Assembly: GCF_013149785.1 (NCBI RefSeq)
Contig: NZ_JABEZU010000001.1
Location: 1,550,001-1,614,000, forward strand
Origin: Isoptericola halotolerans
Lineage (GTDB): Bacteria > Actinomycetota > Actinomycetes > Actinomycetales > Cellulomonadaceae
Direction of reading: 5' to 3'
Length of the DNA stretch: 64,000 nt
The stretch's first letter is position 1. Every line of letters starts with the position of its first letter. This document shows positions 34,670 through 41,975 of the stretch, piece after piece. The position numbers and the translations under genes were made by a program. Under the pieces are notes generated by a model. It had not been told where the DNA came from and searched no databases. It was given only the letters and a program-made list of their open reading frames with translations.

Positions 34670-34858
34670 CACGAACGGGCGACACCGTGGCATGCTGCGC
34701 CCGGCCGCTCGCGACACGCCGGGCCACGTGCGGGCGGCACCGGTCACGGCGACCTACCGTCGTCACAGCAGCAACCTGACATAACTCTCACCTTCGACTA
34801 CAACCTGAGGGTTGGCGGCGGTGAGGTCAGGACCCGGATCGACCCGAGAGGCAACGAC
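34670..34858 (+). promoter_or_regulatory. ftsZ upstream region with candidate promoters
   Basis: 189 bp without a gene. TACCGT at 34755-34760 fits TANNNT and is identical to the -10 candidates of sepF and divIVA. A second TA-rich stretch, CATAACTCT, lies at 34780-34788. A small inverted repeat CAACC-TGAG-GGTTG (34801-34814) falls in the leader. GAGAGG precedes the ftsZ GTG. Separate transcription of ftsZ is usual in actinobacteria; which element is used cannot be told. Confidence 0.45.
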
Positions 34859-36166
34859 GTGGCAACTCCGCAGAACTACCTGGCAGTGATCAAGGTGGTC
34901 GGCATCGGCGGTGGCGGCGTGAACGCCGTGAACCGCATGATCGAGGTCGGCCTCAAGGGTGTCGAGTTCATCGCCATCAACACCGACGCCCAGGCGCTGC
35001 TGATGTCGGACGCCGACGTCAAGCTCGACGTCGGGCGCGAGCTCACCCGTGGACTGGGTGCCGGCGCCGACCCCGAGGTCGGGCGCAAGGCCGCCGAGGA
35101 CCACGAGGAGGAGATCGAGGACGTCCTGCGCGGGGCGGACATGGTCTTCGTCACCGCGGGCGAGGGAGGCGGCACGGGGACCGGCGGGGCTCCCGTGGTG
35201 GCCCGGATCGCCCGCTCCCTCGGTGCGCTGACCGTGGGGGTGGTGACGCGGCCGTTCACCTTCGAGGGCCGGCGACGCTCGGTCCAGGCCGAGCAGGGGA
35301 TCGAGGCGCTCCGCGAGGAGGTGGACACCCTCATCGTCATCCCCAACGACCGCTTGCTGTCGATGTCCGACAAGAGCGTCTCGGCGATCGCCGCGTTCCA
35401 CTCCGCCGACCAGGTGCTGCACTCCGGCGTGCAGGGCATCACCGACCTCATCACGACCCCCGGCCTGATCAACCTCGACTTCGCCGACGTGAAGTCGGTG
35501 ATGCAGGGAGCCGGTTCGGCGCTGATGGGCATCGGGTCGGCCCGAGGCGAGGACCGCGCGGTGCAGGCCGCCGAGCTCGCGATCTCCTCGCCGCTGCTCG
35601 AGGCGTCGATCGACGGTGCGCACGGCGTGCTGCTGTCCATCCAGGGCGGCAGCGACCTCGGTCTGTTCGAGGTGCACGAGGCGGCTCGGCTCGTCCAGGA
35701 GGCCGCCCACCCCGAGGCCAACATCATCTTCGGCACCGTGATCGACGACGCCCTCGGCGACGAGGTCCGTGTGACCGTGATCGCCGCCGGGTTCGACGGC
35801 GGCCTGCCGAAGGCCCGGGAGGACTCCCGGGCGCTGGGGCAGGTCAGCGGTGCCGGTGCCTCGCCGTTCGGCGACGGCGCCCGGACGGCGCCGGCGCCCT
35901 CCGGGACCTCCCCGGCGGGAGCGTCCCCGGCCACCGCACCGGTTCCCGCCGCGGAGCCCGCGCACGCGCGGCCCCGGCCGATCCCGGCGGACCCGGACGA
36001 CGTGCCGGCCAGCCTCCAGCCCGTCGGCACCACGCAGGCACGCCCGGCGTTCACGGTGGTCGAGAACGGCGAGGGCGTGACGGTGGAGCGTCCGGTCGAG
36101 GTGCCGCGCGTGGCCGAGCGTCCGCGTCCCGAGGTGGAGCTCGACGTGCCCGACTTCCTGAAGTGA
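34859..36166 (+). CDS. ftsZ: Cell division GTPase FtsZ
   Basis: Tubulin homologue that forms the Z ring. 435 aa: GTPase domain with [13 protein letters not shown], tubulin signature [23 protein letters not shown]7-type synergy loop with [11 protein letters not shown] and [11 protein letters not shown]; then a Pro/Ala-rich linker of about 90 residues and a conserved C-terminal peptide (ELDVPDFLK) that binds SepF and other tethers. The GTG at 34859 has GAGAGG upstream. Its stop overlaps the pgeF start (GTGA). Confidence 0.97.
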   Translation: MATPQNYLAVIKVVGIGGGGVNAVNRMIEVGLKGVEFIAINTDAQALLMSDADVKLDVGRELTRGLGAGADPEVGRKAAEDHEEEIEDVLRGADMVFVTAGEGGGTGTGGAPVVARIARSLGALTVGVVTRPFTFEGRRRSVQAEQGIEALREEVDTLIVIPNDRLLSMSDKSVSAIAAFHSADQVLHSGVQGITDLITTPGLINLDFADVKSVMQGAGSALMGIGSARGEDRAVQAAELAISSPLLEASIDGAHGVLLSIQGGSDLGLFEVHEAARLVQEAAHPEANIIFGTVIDDALGDEVRVTVIAAGFDGGLPKAREDSRALGQVSGAGASPFGDGARTAPAPSGTSPAGASPATAPVPAAEPAHARPRPIPADPDDVPASLQPVGTTQARPAFTVVENGEGVTVERPVEVPRVAERPRPEVELDVPDFLK

Positions 36167-36972
36167 CGTCGTCGACGACCTGGGCCCAGGAGGCGCTGTT
36201 GCCCGCGGACCTCGGAGCCGGCCTCCTGCGCGCGGACCTCGGTCCGGGCGTGGTGGCCGGCTTCACCACGCGGCACGGCGGTGTCTCGCCGGCGCCGTGG
36301 GCGTCGCTCGACCTCGGCACGTCGACGGGCGACGAGGAGGCCCGGGTGCGTCGCAACCGCGAGCAGGTCGCCACGTGGGTGGGTGCGCCCGTCGCGTTCG
36401 CCACGCAGGTGCACGGCGAGGCGGTGCTCACCCTCGGGGCGGCCGAACGTGCCGAGTGGGAGTCCGTCGCCGCTCCGCTCAGCGCAGGGGAGGCCGACGG
36501 TCTCGTCACGGCCGAGGCGGCGCTCGGGCTCGGTGTGCTCGTCGCCGACTGCGTGCCGGTGCTGCTCGCCGACCCGGTCGCGCGCGTCGTCGGTGCCGCG
36601 CACGCCGGGCGGCGTGGTCTCGTGCTCGGCGTCGTCGACCGCGTGGTCGACGCGATGCTGGCCCGGGGCGCACGGGTCGGCGACCTGCGTGCCGCCGTCG
36701 GGCCCGCTGTCTGCGGGGGGTGCTACGAGGTGCCGCACGCCCTGCGCGAGGAGGTGTCCGCCGTCGTCCCCGCGACGTGGGCGACCACCGACCGGGGGAC
36801 CCCCGGCCTCGACCTGCCGGCCGGCGTCGTGGCGCAGCTGTCGGCCCGCGACGTCCCGAGCGCGCGGGTGGACCGGTGCACGCTCACCGACCCCGACCTG
36901 TTCTCGCACCGGCGCGCCACCGCCGCCGGGACCGTGGCAGGCAGGCAGGCGGGTGTGGTGGTCCTCGCCTGA
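36163..36972 (+). CDS. pgeF: Peptidoglycan editing factor PgeF (laccase-domain, DUF152)
   Basis: A 269-residue cytoplasmic metalloprotein of the YfiH/PgeF family. The conserved His-Cys-His zinc site is seen in [15 protein letters not shown] and AAHAGRRG, with [10 protein letters not shown] near the N-terminus and [11 protein letters not shown]. PgeF removes UDP-MurNAc-L-Ser, correcting MurC errors; related proteins have purine nucleoside phosphorylase activity. Its coupling to ftsZ (4-bp overlap) fits a role in wall-precursor quality control. Confidence 0.9.
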   Translation: MTSSTTWAQEALLPADLGAGLLRADLGPGVVAGFTTRHGGVSPAPWASLDLGTSTGDEEARVRRNREQVATWVGAPVAFATQVHGEAVLTLGAAERAEWESVAAPLSAGEADGLVTAEAALGLGVLVADCVPVLLADPVARVVGAAHAGRRGLVLGVVDRVVDAMLARGARVGDLRAAVGPAVCGGCYEVPHALREEVSAVVPATWATTDRGTPGLDLPAGVVAQLSARDVPSARVDRCTLTDPDLFSHRRATAAGTVAGRQAGVVVLA

Positions 36973-37044
36973 GTCGCGCCCGGTGTGCCGTCGCGTCGAG
37001 GGCTTGCCCGGCGTGTCGTACCTCGACTAGCGCCTCGTCGTGGT

Positions 37045-37050
37045 TACCGT
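37045..37050 (+). promoter_or_regulatory. -10 element TACCGT of a sepF promoter
   Basis: TACCGT lies about 37 bp before the sepF ATG. TCGACT at 37023-37028 matches four of six -35 positions at 16-bp spacing. The leader contains GGAGCAGGG as ribosome binding site. Confidence 0.45.
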
Positions 37051-37086
37051 CAAGTCACGGATCTACCGACGAAACGGAGCAGGGCG

Positions 37087-37560
37087 ATGGGCGGAGCGCT
37101 TCGCAAGACCATGCTGTACCTGGGGCTGGCCGACGACCAACGCCCCGACGGGGAGTACCTCGACGAGTTCGACGAGGAGCTGGAGCCGGTGCGGGACGAC
37201 GACTACCAGGCCGAGGTCACGCCGCTGCACCGGGACGGAGCACCGATGGACGCGTTCGCCGGGGGAGACCTGCGGCGGATCACGACGATCCACCCGCGGT
37301 CGTACAACGACGCCCGGCTGATCGGCGAGGCGTTCCGTGGTGGCACCCCGGTGATCATGAACCTGTCCGACATGGACGACGCCGACGCCAAGCGTCTGGT
37401 CGACTTCTCGGCGGGGCTCATCTTCGGCCTGCACGGTTCGATCGAGCGCGTCACCAACAAGGTGTTCCTTCTCTCTCCCGAGCACGTGGAGATCACCGGC
37501 GAGGAGCAGGTCGCCGAGCGTCCGGACCCGCGTGCCGGAGCCTTCTACAACCAGAGCTGA
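37087..37560 (+). CDS. sepF: Cell division protein SepF
   Basis: Membrane anchor and bundler of FtsZ in bacteria that lack FtsA; none is encoded here. 157 aa: an amphipathic N-terminal helix ([14 protein letters not shown]), an acidic linker, and the DUF552 core ([57 protein letters not shown]). The ATG at 37087 is supported by the helix and by the GGAG upstream. Confidence 0.94.
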   Translation: MGGALRKTMLYLGLADDQRPDGEYLDEFDEELEPVRDDDYQAEVTPLHRDGAPMDAFAGGDLRRITTIHPRSYNDARLIGEAFRGGTPVIMNLSDMDDADAKRLVDFSAGLIFGLHGSIERVTNKVFLLSPEHVEITGEEQVAERPDPRAGAFYNQS

Positions 37561-37572
37561 CGACTTCCTCAC

Positions 37573-37603
37573 GCACGGCCCGGGAACGCCCCCCGGGTCG
37601 TGC
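37573..37603 (+). terminator. Terminator hairpin after sepF
   Basis: Arms 37573-37584 and 37592-37603 pair over 12 bp with one G-U wobble and a 7-nt loop. It starts 13 bp after the sepF stop and ends 14 bp before the yggT -10 element. Confidence 0.6.
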
Positions 37604-37616
37604 GTCGTGCGTCGGG

Positions 37617-37622
37617 TAGGTT
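37617..37622 (+). promoter_or_regulatory. -10 element TAGGTT of a leaderless yggT promoter
   Basis: TAGGTT is separated from the yggT GTG by six bases (GCCCTC). No Shine-Dalgarno sequence lies close enough to serve the start. Confidence 0.5.
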
Positions 37623-37628
37623 GCCCTC

Positions 37629-37928
37629 GTGAGTGTGATCTTCGGCATCGTCTCCTTCGTCCTGTTCCTGTTCCTCGTGTGCCTGATCGTGCGCCTCGTC
37701 TTCGACTGGGTGCAGGTCTTCGCCCGCGACTGGCGCCCGCGCGGCATCGTGCTGATCCTGGCCGAGGCGGTGTACACGGTCACCGACCCGCCGCTGCGGG
37801 CGCTGCGCCGCGTCATCCCGCCGCTGACGCTCGGCAGCATCCGGCTCGACCTCGCGTTCCTGGTGCTGTTCTTCGCCACGTCGATCCTCATGAACCTCGC
37901 CCGGGCACTGGCGGGCACCGTCGCCTGA
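37629..37928 (+). CDS. YggT family membrane protein
   Basis: A 99-residue protein with two hydrophobic segments (about 3-23 and 74-95) and the YggT core FDWVQVFARDWRPRG and YTVTDPPLRALRRVIPPL between them. The family sits next to sepF in actinobacteria, cyanobacteria and firmicutes and is thought to aid membrane or division functions; no activity is proven. GTG at 37629. Confidence 0.88.
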   Translation: MSVIFGIVSFVLFLFLVCLIVRLVFDWVQVFARDWRPRGIVLILAEAVYTVTDPPLRALRRVIPPLTLGSIRLDLAFLVLFFATSILMNLARALAGTVA

Positions 37929-38025
37929 ACCGAGGACTGTGCGACACGCGGGACCATGTCCCGTGCGACCTGTGAAGAGACCGTGAGTGCGCGGTCCCCG
38001 GGGGGCCCCTGCTGCGGGTGTCCGC

Positions 38026-38031
38026 TACCGT
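38026..38031 (+). promoter_or_regulatory. -10 element TACCGT upstream of divIVA
   Basis: TACCGT gives a predicted start near 38038 and a leader of about 55 nt that contains GAGGTG before the divIVA ATG. No clear -35 hexamer is seen. Confidence 0.4.
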
Positions 38032-38092
38032 GGGCTTCCACGGACGCTCCGGGTCCGTGCACTGGACCGCGCTACGGCAACGAGGTGACACG

Positions 38093-38743
38093 ATGGCACT
38101 GCTGACGGCAGAGGACATCCTCAACAAGAAGTTCTCGGCGACGAAGTTCCGTGAGGGCTACGACGTCGAAGAGGTCGACGACTTCCTCGACGAGGTGGTC
38201 CGCACGCTCACCTCCGTGCAGGAGGAGAACGACGACCTGCGCTCCAAGCTGGCTGCGGCCGAGCGTCGTGTGGGTGAGCTGAGCCGCAGCGATGCCGCCC
38301 AGCAGTCCGTGGTCGAGCAGCCCGACGTCGCGGCGCAGGTCCAGGCCGCGGCCGCTGCCGCGGCCGCCGCTCCGCCCGTCGGAGACGCGCAGCCCGCAGA
38401 GCCCGAGTCCGCCACGGGGATGCTCCAGCTCGCCCAGAAGCTGCACGACGACTACGTGCGCTCGGGCCAGGAGGAGGGCGACCGCCTGATCTCCGAGGCC
38501 AAGTCCGAGGGCAGCAGGATCGTCCGTGAGGCCGAGGAGACGAGCCACCGCACGCTCTCCCAGCTCGAGCAGGAGCGCTCGCTCCTCGAGCGCAAGATCG
38601 ACGAGCTGCGGCTGTTCGAGCGTGACTACCGCACCCGTCTCAAGAGCTTCCTGCAGAACCTCCTGGGCGACCTGGACGCGCGCGGGTCGGCACTGCCGCC
38701 GCAGCGTCAGAACGCGAGCGCAGGGCGTTCCCAGGAGCTCTGA
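38093..38743 (+). CDS. divIVA: Polar growth protein DivIVA (Wag31)
   Basis: Coiled-coil scaffold that marks negatively curved membrane at poles and septa and directs wall synthesis in actinobacteria. 216 aa: the membrane-binding N-terminal domain MALLTAEDILNKKFSATKFREGYD with the DivIVA motif, coiled coil 1, an Ala-rich linker with nine consecutive Ala near 94-102, and a C-terminal coiled coil (LHDDYVRSGQEEGDRL ... LFERDYRTRLKSFLQNLL). ATG at 38093 has GAGGTG upstream. Confidence 0.94.
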   Translation: MALLTAEDILNKKFSATKFREGYDVEEVDDFLDEVVRTLTSVQEENDDLRSKLAAAERRVGELSRSDAAQQSVVEQPDVAAQVQAAAAAAAAAPPVGDAQPAEPESATGMLQLAQKLHDDYVRSGQEEGDRLISEAKSEGSRIVREAEETSHRTLSQLEQERSLLERKIDELRLFERDYRTRLKSFLQNLLGDLDARGSALPPQRQNASAGRSQEL

Positions 38744-38763
38744 GCACGACCCGGAGCAGTCCC

Positions 38764-38829
38764 GCGCGGACCGGCTCGCACCCAGGACACGCCACGTCGG
38801 CGCGTGCTGTTGTGCGGGCCGGTCCGCGC
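38764..38829 (+). terminator. Large hairpin after divIVA: 18-bp stem, 30-nt loop
   Basis: Arms 38764-38781 and 38812-38829 pair over 18 bp with one G-U wobble. The 30-nt loop carries smaller self-complementary segments (CACGCC and GGCG). It begins 20 bp after the divIVA stop and ends four bases before the -10 candidate of the next gene. Confidence 0.55.
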
Positions 38830-38832
38830 ACT

Positions 38833-38838
38833 TACGCT
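38833..38838 (+). promoter_or_regulatory. -10 element TACGCT before the DksA-like gene
   Basis: TACGCT fits TANNNT and gives a short leader of about 24 nt with GAAGGG as ribosome binding site for the ATG at 38869. Its -35 region falls inside the right arm of the preceding hairpin. Confidence 0.4.
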
Positions 38839-38868
38839 GCGGTGACTCCACGAACGGAAGGGCAGCGA

Positions 38869-39330
38869 ATGTCCAAGCTCTCCACCTCTCAGCGCGCGAC
38901 GGTCCGCGACGAGTTCCCGAACCTGGCGAAGGACGTCAAGACGTTCCCCGTCCGCGACGGGGAGGATCCCTGGACGCTCCCAGAGGTCTCCGAGCTCGCG
39001 GTGCTCCTCCTCGAGGACCGGGAGCGCTTCACGCGCGAGCTCGCGGCCGCGGACGCCGAGCTGAGCGACCTCCTGCGCAACTCCGGCGACGGCGCCGGTG
39101 ACGACCAGGCGGACTACGGCTCGAGCGCCCTCGAGCGTGAGCAGGAGCTGACGCTGGTGAACAACCTGCGCGACCTGCTCGCACAGACGACCCACGCGAT
39201 CGGGCGCATCCGCAACGGCACGTACGCCACCTGCGAGATCACCGGGGCGCCCATCGGCAAGGCGCGGCTCCAGGCGTTCCCGCGAGCCACCCTGTCCGTG
39301 GAGGCGAAGGCGCGCGAGGAACGGCGCTGA
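38869..39330 (+). CDS. TraR/DksA-family protein lacking the zinc-finger cysteines
   Basis: A 153-residue protein with an acidic N-terminal helical hairpin (ELAVLLLEDRERFTRELAAADAELSDLL) and a C-terminal region aligned with the DksA/TraR zinc finger (GRIRNGTYATCEITGAPIGKARLQAFPRAT). The usual four Cys are reduced to one (in ATCEITG), so zinc binding is lost while the fold-defining G-x-Y and I-x-x-ARL residues remain. DksA-type proteins enter the secondary channel of RNA polymerase; whether this one does is unknown. It lies between divIVA and lspA, the usual place for this actinobacterial family. ATG at 38869. Confidence 0.8.
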   Translation: MSKLSTSQRATVRDEFPNLAKDVKTFPVRDGEDPWTLPEVSELAVLLLEDRERFTRELAAADAELSDLLRNSGDGAGDDQADYGSSALEREQELTLVNNLRDLLAQTTHAIGRIRNGTYATCEITGAPIGKARLQAFPRATLSVEAKAREERR

Positions 39331-39333
39331 CCG

Positions 39334-39339
39334 TAGAAT
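39334..39339 (+). promoter_or_regulatory. -10 element TAGAAT before lspA
   Basis: TAGAAT is eight bases before the lspA ATG, suggesting a leaderless or nearly leaderless transcript. No Shine-Dalgarno sequence is present in the intervening CGGGCGCG. Confidence 0.45.
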
Positions 39340-39347
39340 CGGGCGCG

Positions 39348-39980
39348 ATGTCCTCCACGCCCGCCGGTCACGACCCGGCTTCCGCTGTCCCTGACGACGA
39401 CGCTCCGGCCGCCGATCGGACGTCCTCGCGGCGTCGTCGGCTCGGTACCTGGGCACTCGCCCTCGCAGCGGTGGTACTCGTGGTGGACCAGCTCACCAAG
39501 TGGTGGGCGCTGAGCGCGCTGACCGTGGGTGAGCGGATCGACCTGGTGGGCGACCTGCTCGGACTGTCCCTCGTGTTCAACGACGGGGCAGCACTGTCGA
39601 TCGGGTCCGGGTACACGGGCGTCCTGACGGTCGTGGTGGTCGTCGTCGTGGTGGTGATCCTGCGCGCGATCCGCAGGATCGGCTCGGTCGGGTGGGCCGT
39701 CGCGCTGGGGCTGCTGCTCGGCGGTGCGGTCGGCAACCTGCTCGACCGGCTCTTCCGCGAACCAGGGTTCGCCCGCGGGCACGTGGTGGACATGATCGCC
39801 TATGCCGACTTCTTCGTCGGGAACGTGGCCGACATCGCCATCGTGGTCGCGGCAGGCCTGATCGTGGTGCTGTCCTTCCGTGGCATCGCGCTCGACGGCA
39901 CCCGGCACGAGGAGCAGGGCCGCGGCAAGGACGAGGCCGACGCGGACGCCCCGCCCCGCACGGACGAGGACCGTCCCTGA
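39348..39980 (+). CDS. lspA: Lipoprotein signal peptidase II
   Basis: Membrane aspartyl protease that removes signal peptides from prolipoproteins. 210 aa with four membrane segments after a 35-residue cytoplasmic tail. Conserved motifs: [27 protein letters not shown] (first catalytic Asp) and NVADIAIV (second catalytic Asp). The C-terminus is a charged tail. Its stop shares one base with the next start (TGATG). Confidence 0.95.
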   Translation: MSSTPAGHDPASAVPDDDAPAADRTSSRRRRLGTWALALAAVVLVVDQLTKWWALSALTVGERIDLVGDLLGLSLVFNDGAALSIGSGYTGVLTVVVVVVVVVILRAIRRIGSVGWAVALGLLLGGAVGNLLDRLFREPGFARGHVVDMIAYADFFVGNVADIAIVVAAGLIVVLSFRGIALDGTRHEEQGRGKDEADADAPPRTDEDRP

Positions 39981-40909
39981 TGGCGCTGAGGACGCTGCCC
40001 GTGCCGGACGGTCTGGCCGGCGAGCGCGTCGACGTGGCCCTCGGGCGGATGCTCGGCTTCTCGCGCACGCAGGCCGCCGAGCTGGCTGCGAGCGGCGCCG
40101 TGCACCTCGACGGCCGGGAGGTCGGCAAGTCGGACCGCGTCACCCCCGGCGGCTGGCTCGAGGTCGACGTCCCGGAGGCGCCGTCGTCGACGCCGGTGGT
40201 CGCCGAGCCCGTGGAGGGCATGGCGATCGCCTACGAGGACGACGACGTCGTCGTGATCGACAAGCCGGTCGGCGTGGCCGCCCACCCGTCGCCGGGATGG
40301 ACCGGACCGACGGTGGTCGGGGCGCTCGCTGCGGCGGGGTACCGGGTGTCCACCTCGGGGGCCGCGGAGCGCCAGGGCATCGTGCACCGGCTGGACGTGG
40401 GCACGTCGGGCCTCATGGCGGTCGCCAAGAGCGAGGCCGCCTACACCGGTCTGAAGCGCGCCTTCAAGGAGCGCACGGTCGACAAGGTTTACCACGCCCT
40501 GGCGCAGGGGCACCCGGAACCCACGACGGGCACGATCGACGCCCCGATCGGCCGGCACCCCCACCACGACTACCGGTTCGCCGTCGTGGCCGACGGCAAG
40601 CCGTCGGTGACGCACTACGAGGTCCTGGAGATGCTGCCGGCCGCGTCCCTGGTCGAGGTGCACCTGGAGACCGGGCGGACCCATCAGATCCGCGTGCACC
40701 TGTCGGCCCTGCGCCACCCGCTGGTGGGCGACCTCACCTACGGGGCCGACCCGGTGCTGGCCTCGAAGGTCGGGCTCGAGCGTCAGTGGCTGCACGCCAT
40801 GCGGCTCGCCTTCGACCACCCCGTGACCGGCGGGCGCGTCGAGGTCACCAGCGAGTACCCGGCCGACCTGCAGGACGCTCTCGAGGTCGTGCGCGGCGCC
40901 TACTCCTGA
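39980..40909 (+). CDS. rluD: RluD-type 23S rRNA pseudouridine synthase
   Basis: Isomerises uridines in RNA. 309 aa: an N-terminal S4 domain ([32 protein letters not shown]) and the RluA-family catalytic domain with active-site Asp in [11 protein letters not shown], the VVIDKPVG motif and GRTHQIRVH. lspA followed by rluD is a common bacterial arrangement. The precise target (1911/1915/1917 for RluD) is inferred. The ATG at 39980 is fixed by the TGATG overlap. Confidence 0.9.
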   Translation: MALRTLPVPDGLAGERVDVALGRMLGFSRTQAAELAASGAVHLDGREVGKSDRVTPGGWLEVDVPEAPSSTPVVAEPVEGMAIAYEDDDVVVIDKPVGVAAHPSPGWTGPTVVGALAAAGYRVSTSGAAERQGIVHRLDVGTSGLMAVAKSEAAYTGLKRAFKERTVDKVYHALAQGHPEPTTGTIDAPIGRHPHHDYRFAVVADGKPSVTHYEVLEMLPAASLVEVHLETGRTHQIRVHLSALRHPLVGDLTYGADPVLASKVGLERQWLHAMRLAFDHPVTGGRVEVTSEYPADLQDALEVVRGAYS

Positions 40910-40912
40910 CCG

Positions 40913-41881
40913 TCAGGCCGACTCGCGGACCACCACGTAGGCCGGGTCGTCCGGCCACGGCGGGGAGACGAGACCGTCGAGCGCGGCCAGCACGACGGCC
41001 GCCAGGTGCTCCGACTGCGGGGTGACCGGCTGGGCGACGGTGGTCAGGGTCGGTGCGGCCACGGCGGCTGCGGGGGAGTCGTCGACCCCGATCACCGCCA
41101 GGCTCTCGGGCACGCCGAGCCCGGCGACCCGGGCGCCGGCCAGCACGGCCAGCGCCACCTCGTCGTTGTAGGCCGCCACGGCCGTGACGCCGTCCCGGTG
41201 CCAGCGGCGGACGGCGTCGGTGGCGGGTTCGTCCGTCCGCACCGCGGTCCGTCCTGGCCGCGGCAGCCCTCGGTCGGCGCAGGCGTCCTGGACGCCGGTG
41301 TACCGGGCGTCACCGAACCGGCGGAGCCGGTCGTCCGTGGTCGTGGCGAACGCCACGGACCGGTGCCCGCGGGCGGCGAGATGGTCGACCTGCAGTGCCG
41401 CGAGGTCGTGCTGGGACCGGTCGAACGCCCCGGCGTCGGCGGGCTCGACGGGTCCCACGACGGTGATCCCCGCCTGCTGCATCGCGCGCGCGTCGTCGGC
41501 GGCGAACGGGGCCAGCCCGACGACCGCCTGCGGCGTCACGGCCCGCCACAGGTCGCTCAGGGCGCGCGAGTCGCGGTGGTGGTGGACGAGCACGAAGAGC
41601 CCGCGTTCCGCGAGCACGTCGGTCAGATGGTCCAGCAGGGAGTCCACGACCGGACCGGTGGGCCAGTCGGGCAGCACGCAGACCACCAGGTCGCTGCGAC
41701 CGCGCCGCAGCGTGCGTGCGGCCGCCGACGGCGCGTAGCCGAGCTGCGCGGCGGTCTCCCGCACGTGCCGGCGGGTCGCCTCCGAGACCGACGCCCCCGG
41801 GGTGTCGTTGAGGACGTAGCTGACGGTGGTACGAGAGACCCCCGCGGCACGGGCGACGTCGGTGCTCGTCACTGAGCCCAC
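40913..41881 (-). CDS. LacI-family transcriptional regulator
   Basis: 322 aa: an N-terminal helix-turn-helix (TSTDVARAAGVSRTTVSYVLN) with hinge helix, and a periplasmic-binding-protein-like effector domain (VVCVLPDWPTGPVVDSLLDHLTDVL ... NDEVALAVLAGARVAGLGVPESLAVIGVDDSP). The effector is presumably a sugar or related metabolite. No sugar-use operon is adjacent, so its target is not evident. The GTG at 41881 is chosen because of AGGAGGAGG seven to ten bases upstream; GTG 41872 is an alternative. It is convergent with rluD (3-bp gap) and divergent from dnaE. Confidence 0.9.
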   Translation of the reverse strand: MGSVTSTDVARAAGVSRTTVSYVLNDTPGASVSEATRRHVRETAAQLGYAPSAAARTLRRGRSDLVVCVLPDWPTGPVVDSLLDHLTDVLAERGLFVLVHHHRDSRALSDLWRAVTPQAVVGLAPFAADDARAMQQAGITVVGPVEPADAGAFDRSQHDLAALQVDHLAARGHRSVAFATTTDDRLRRFGDARYTGVQDACADRGLPRPGRTAVRTDEPATDAVRRWHRDGVTAVAAYNDEVALAVLAGARVAGLGVPESLAVIGVDDSPAAAVAAPTLTTVAQPVTPQSEHLAAVVLAALDGLVSPPWPDDPAYVVVRESA

Positions 41882-41962
41882 GGATCCTCCTCCTGCGACC
41901 GGACGTTGGGCAGCACTGTACTGGGCCGCGCGGCGCGGCCGGGAGGTGTCACCCGCGGGACC

Positions 41963-41968
41963 TAGACT
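41963..41968 (+). promoter_or_regulatory. -10 element TAGACT of a leaderless dnaE promoter
   Basis: TAGACT lies seven bases before the dnaE ATG; the same hexamer precedes hisD and hisC. No Shine-Dalgarno sequence is present. Confidence 0.55.
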
Positions 41969-41975
41969 CGTGGCC

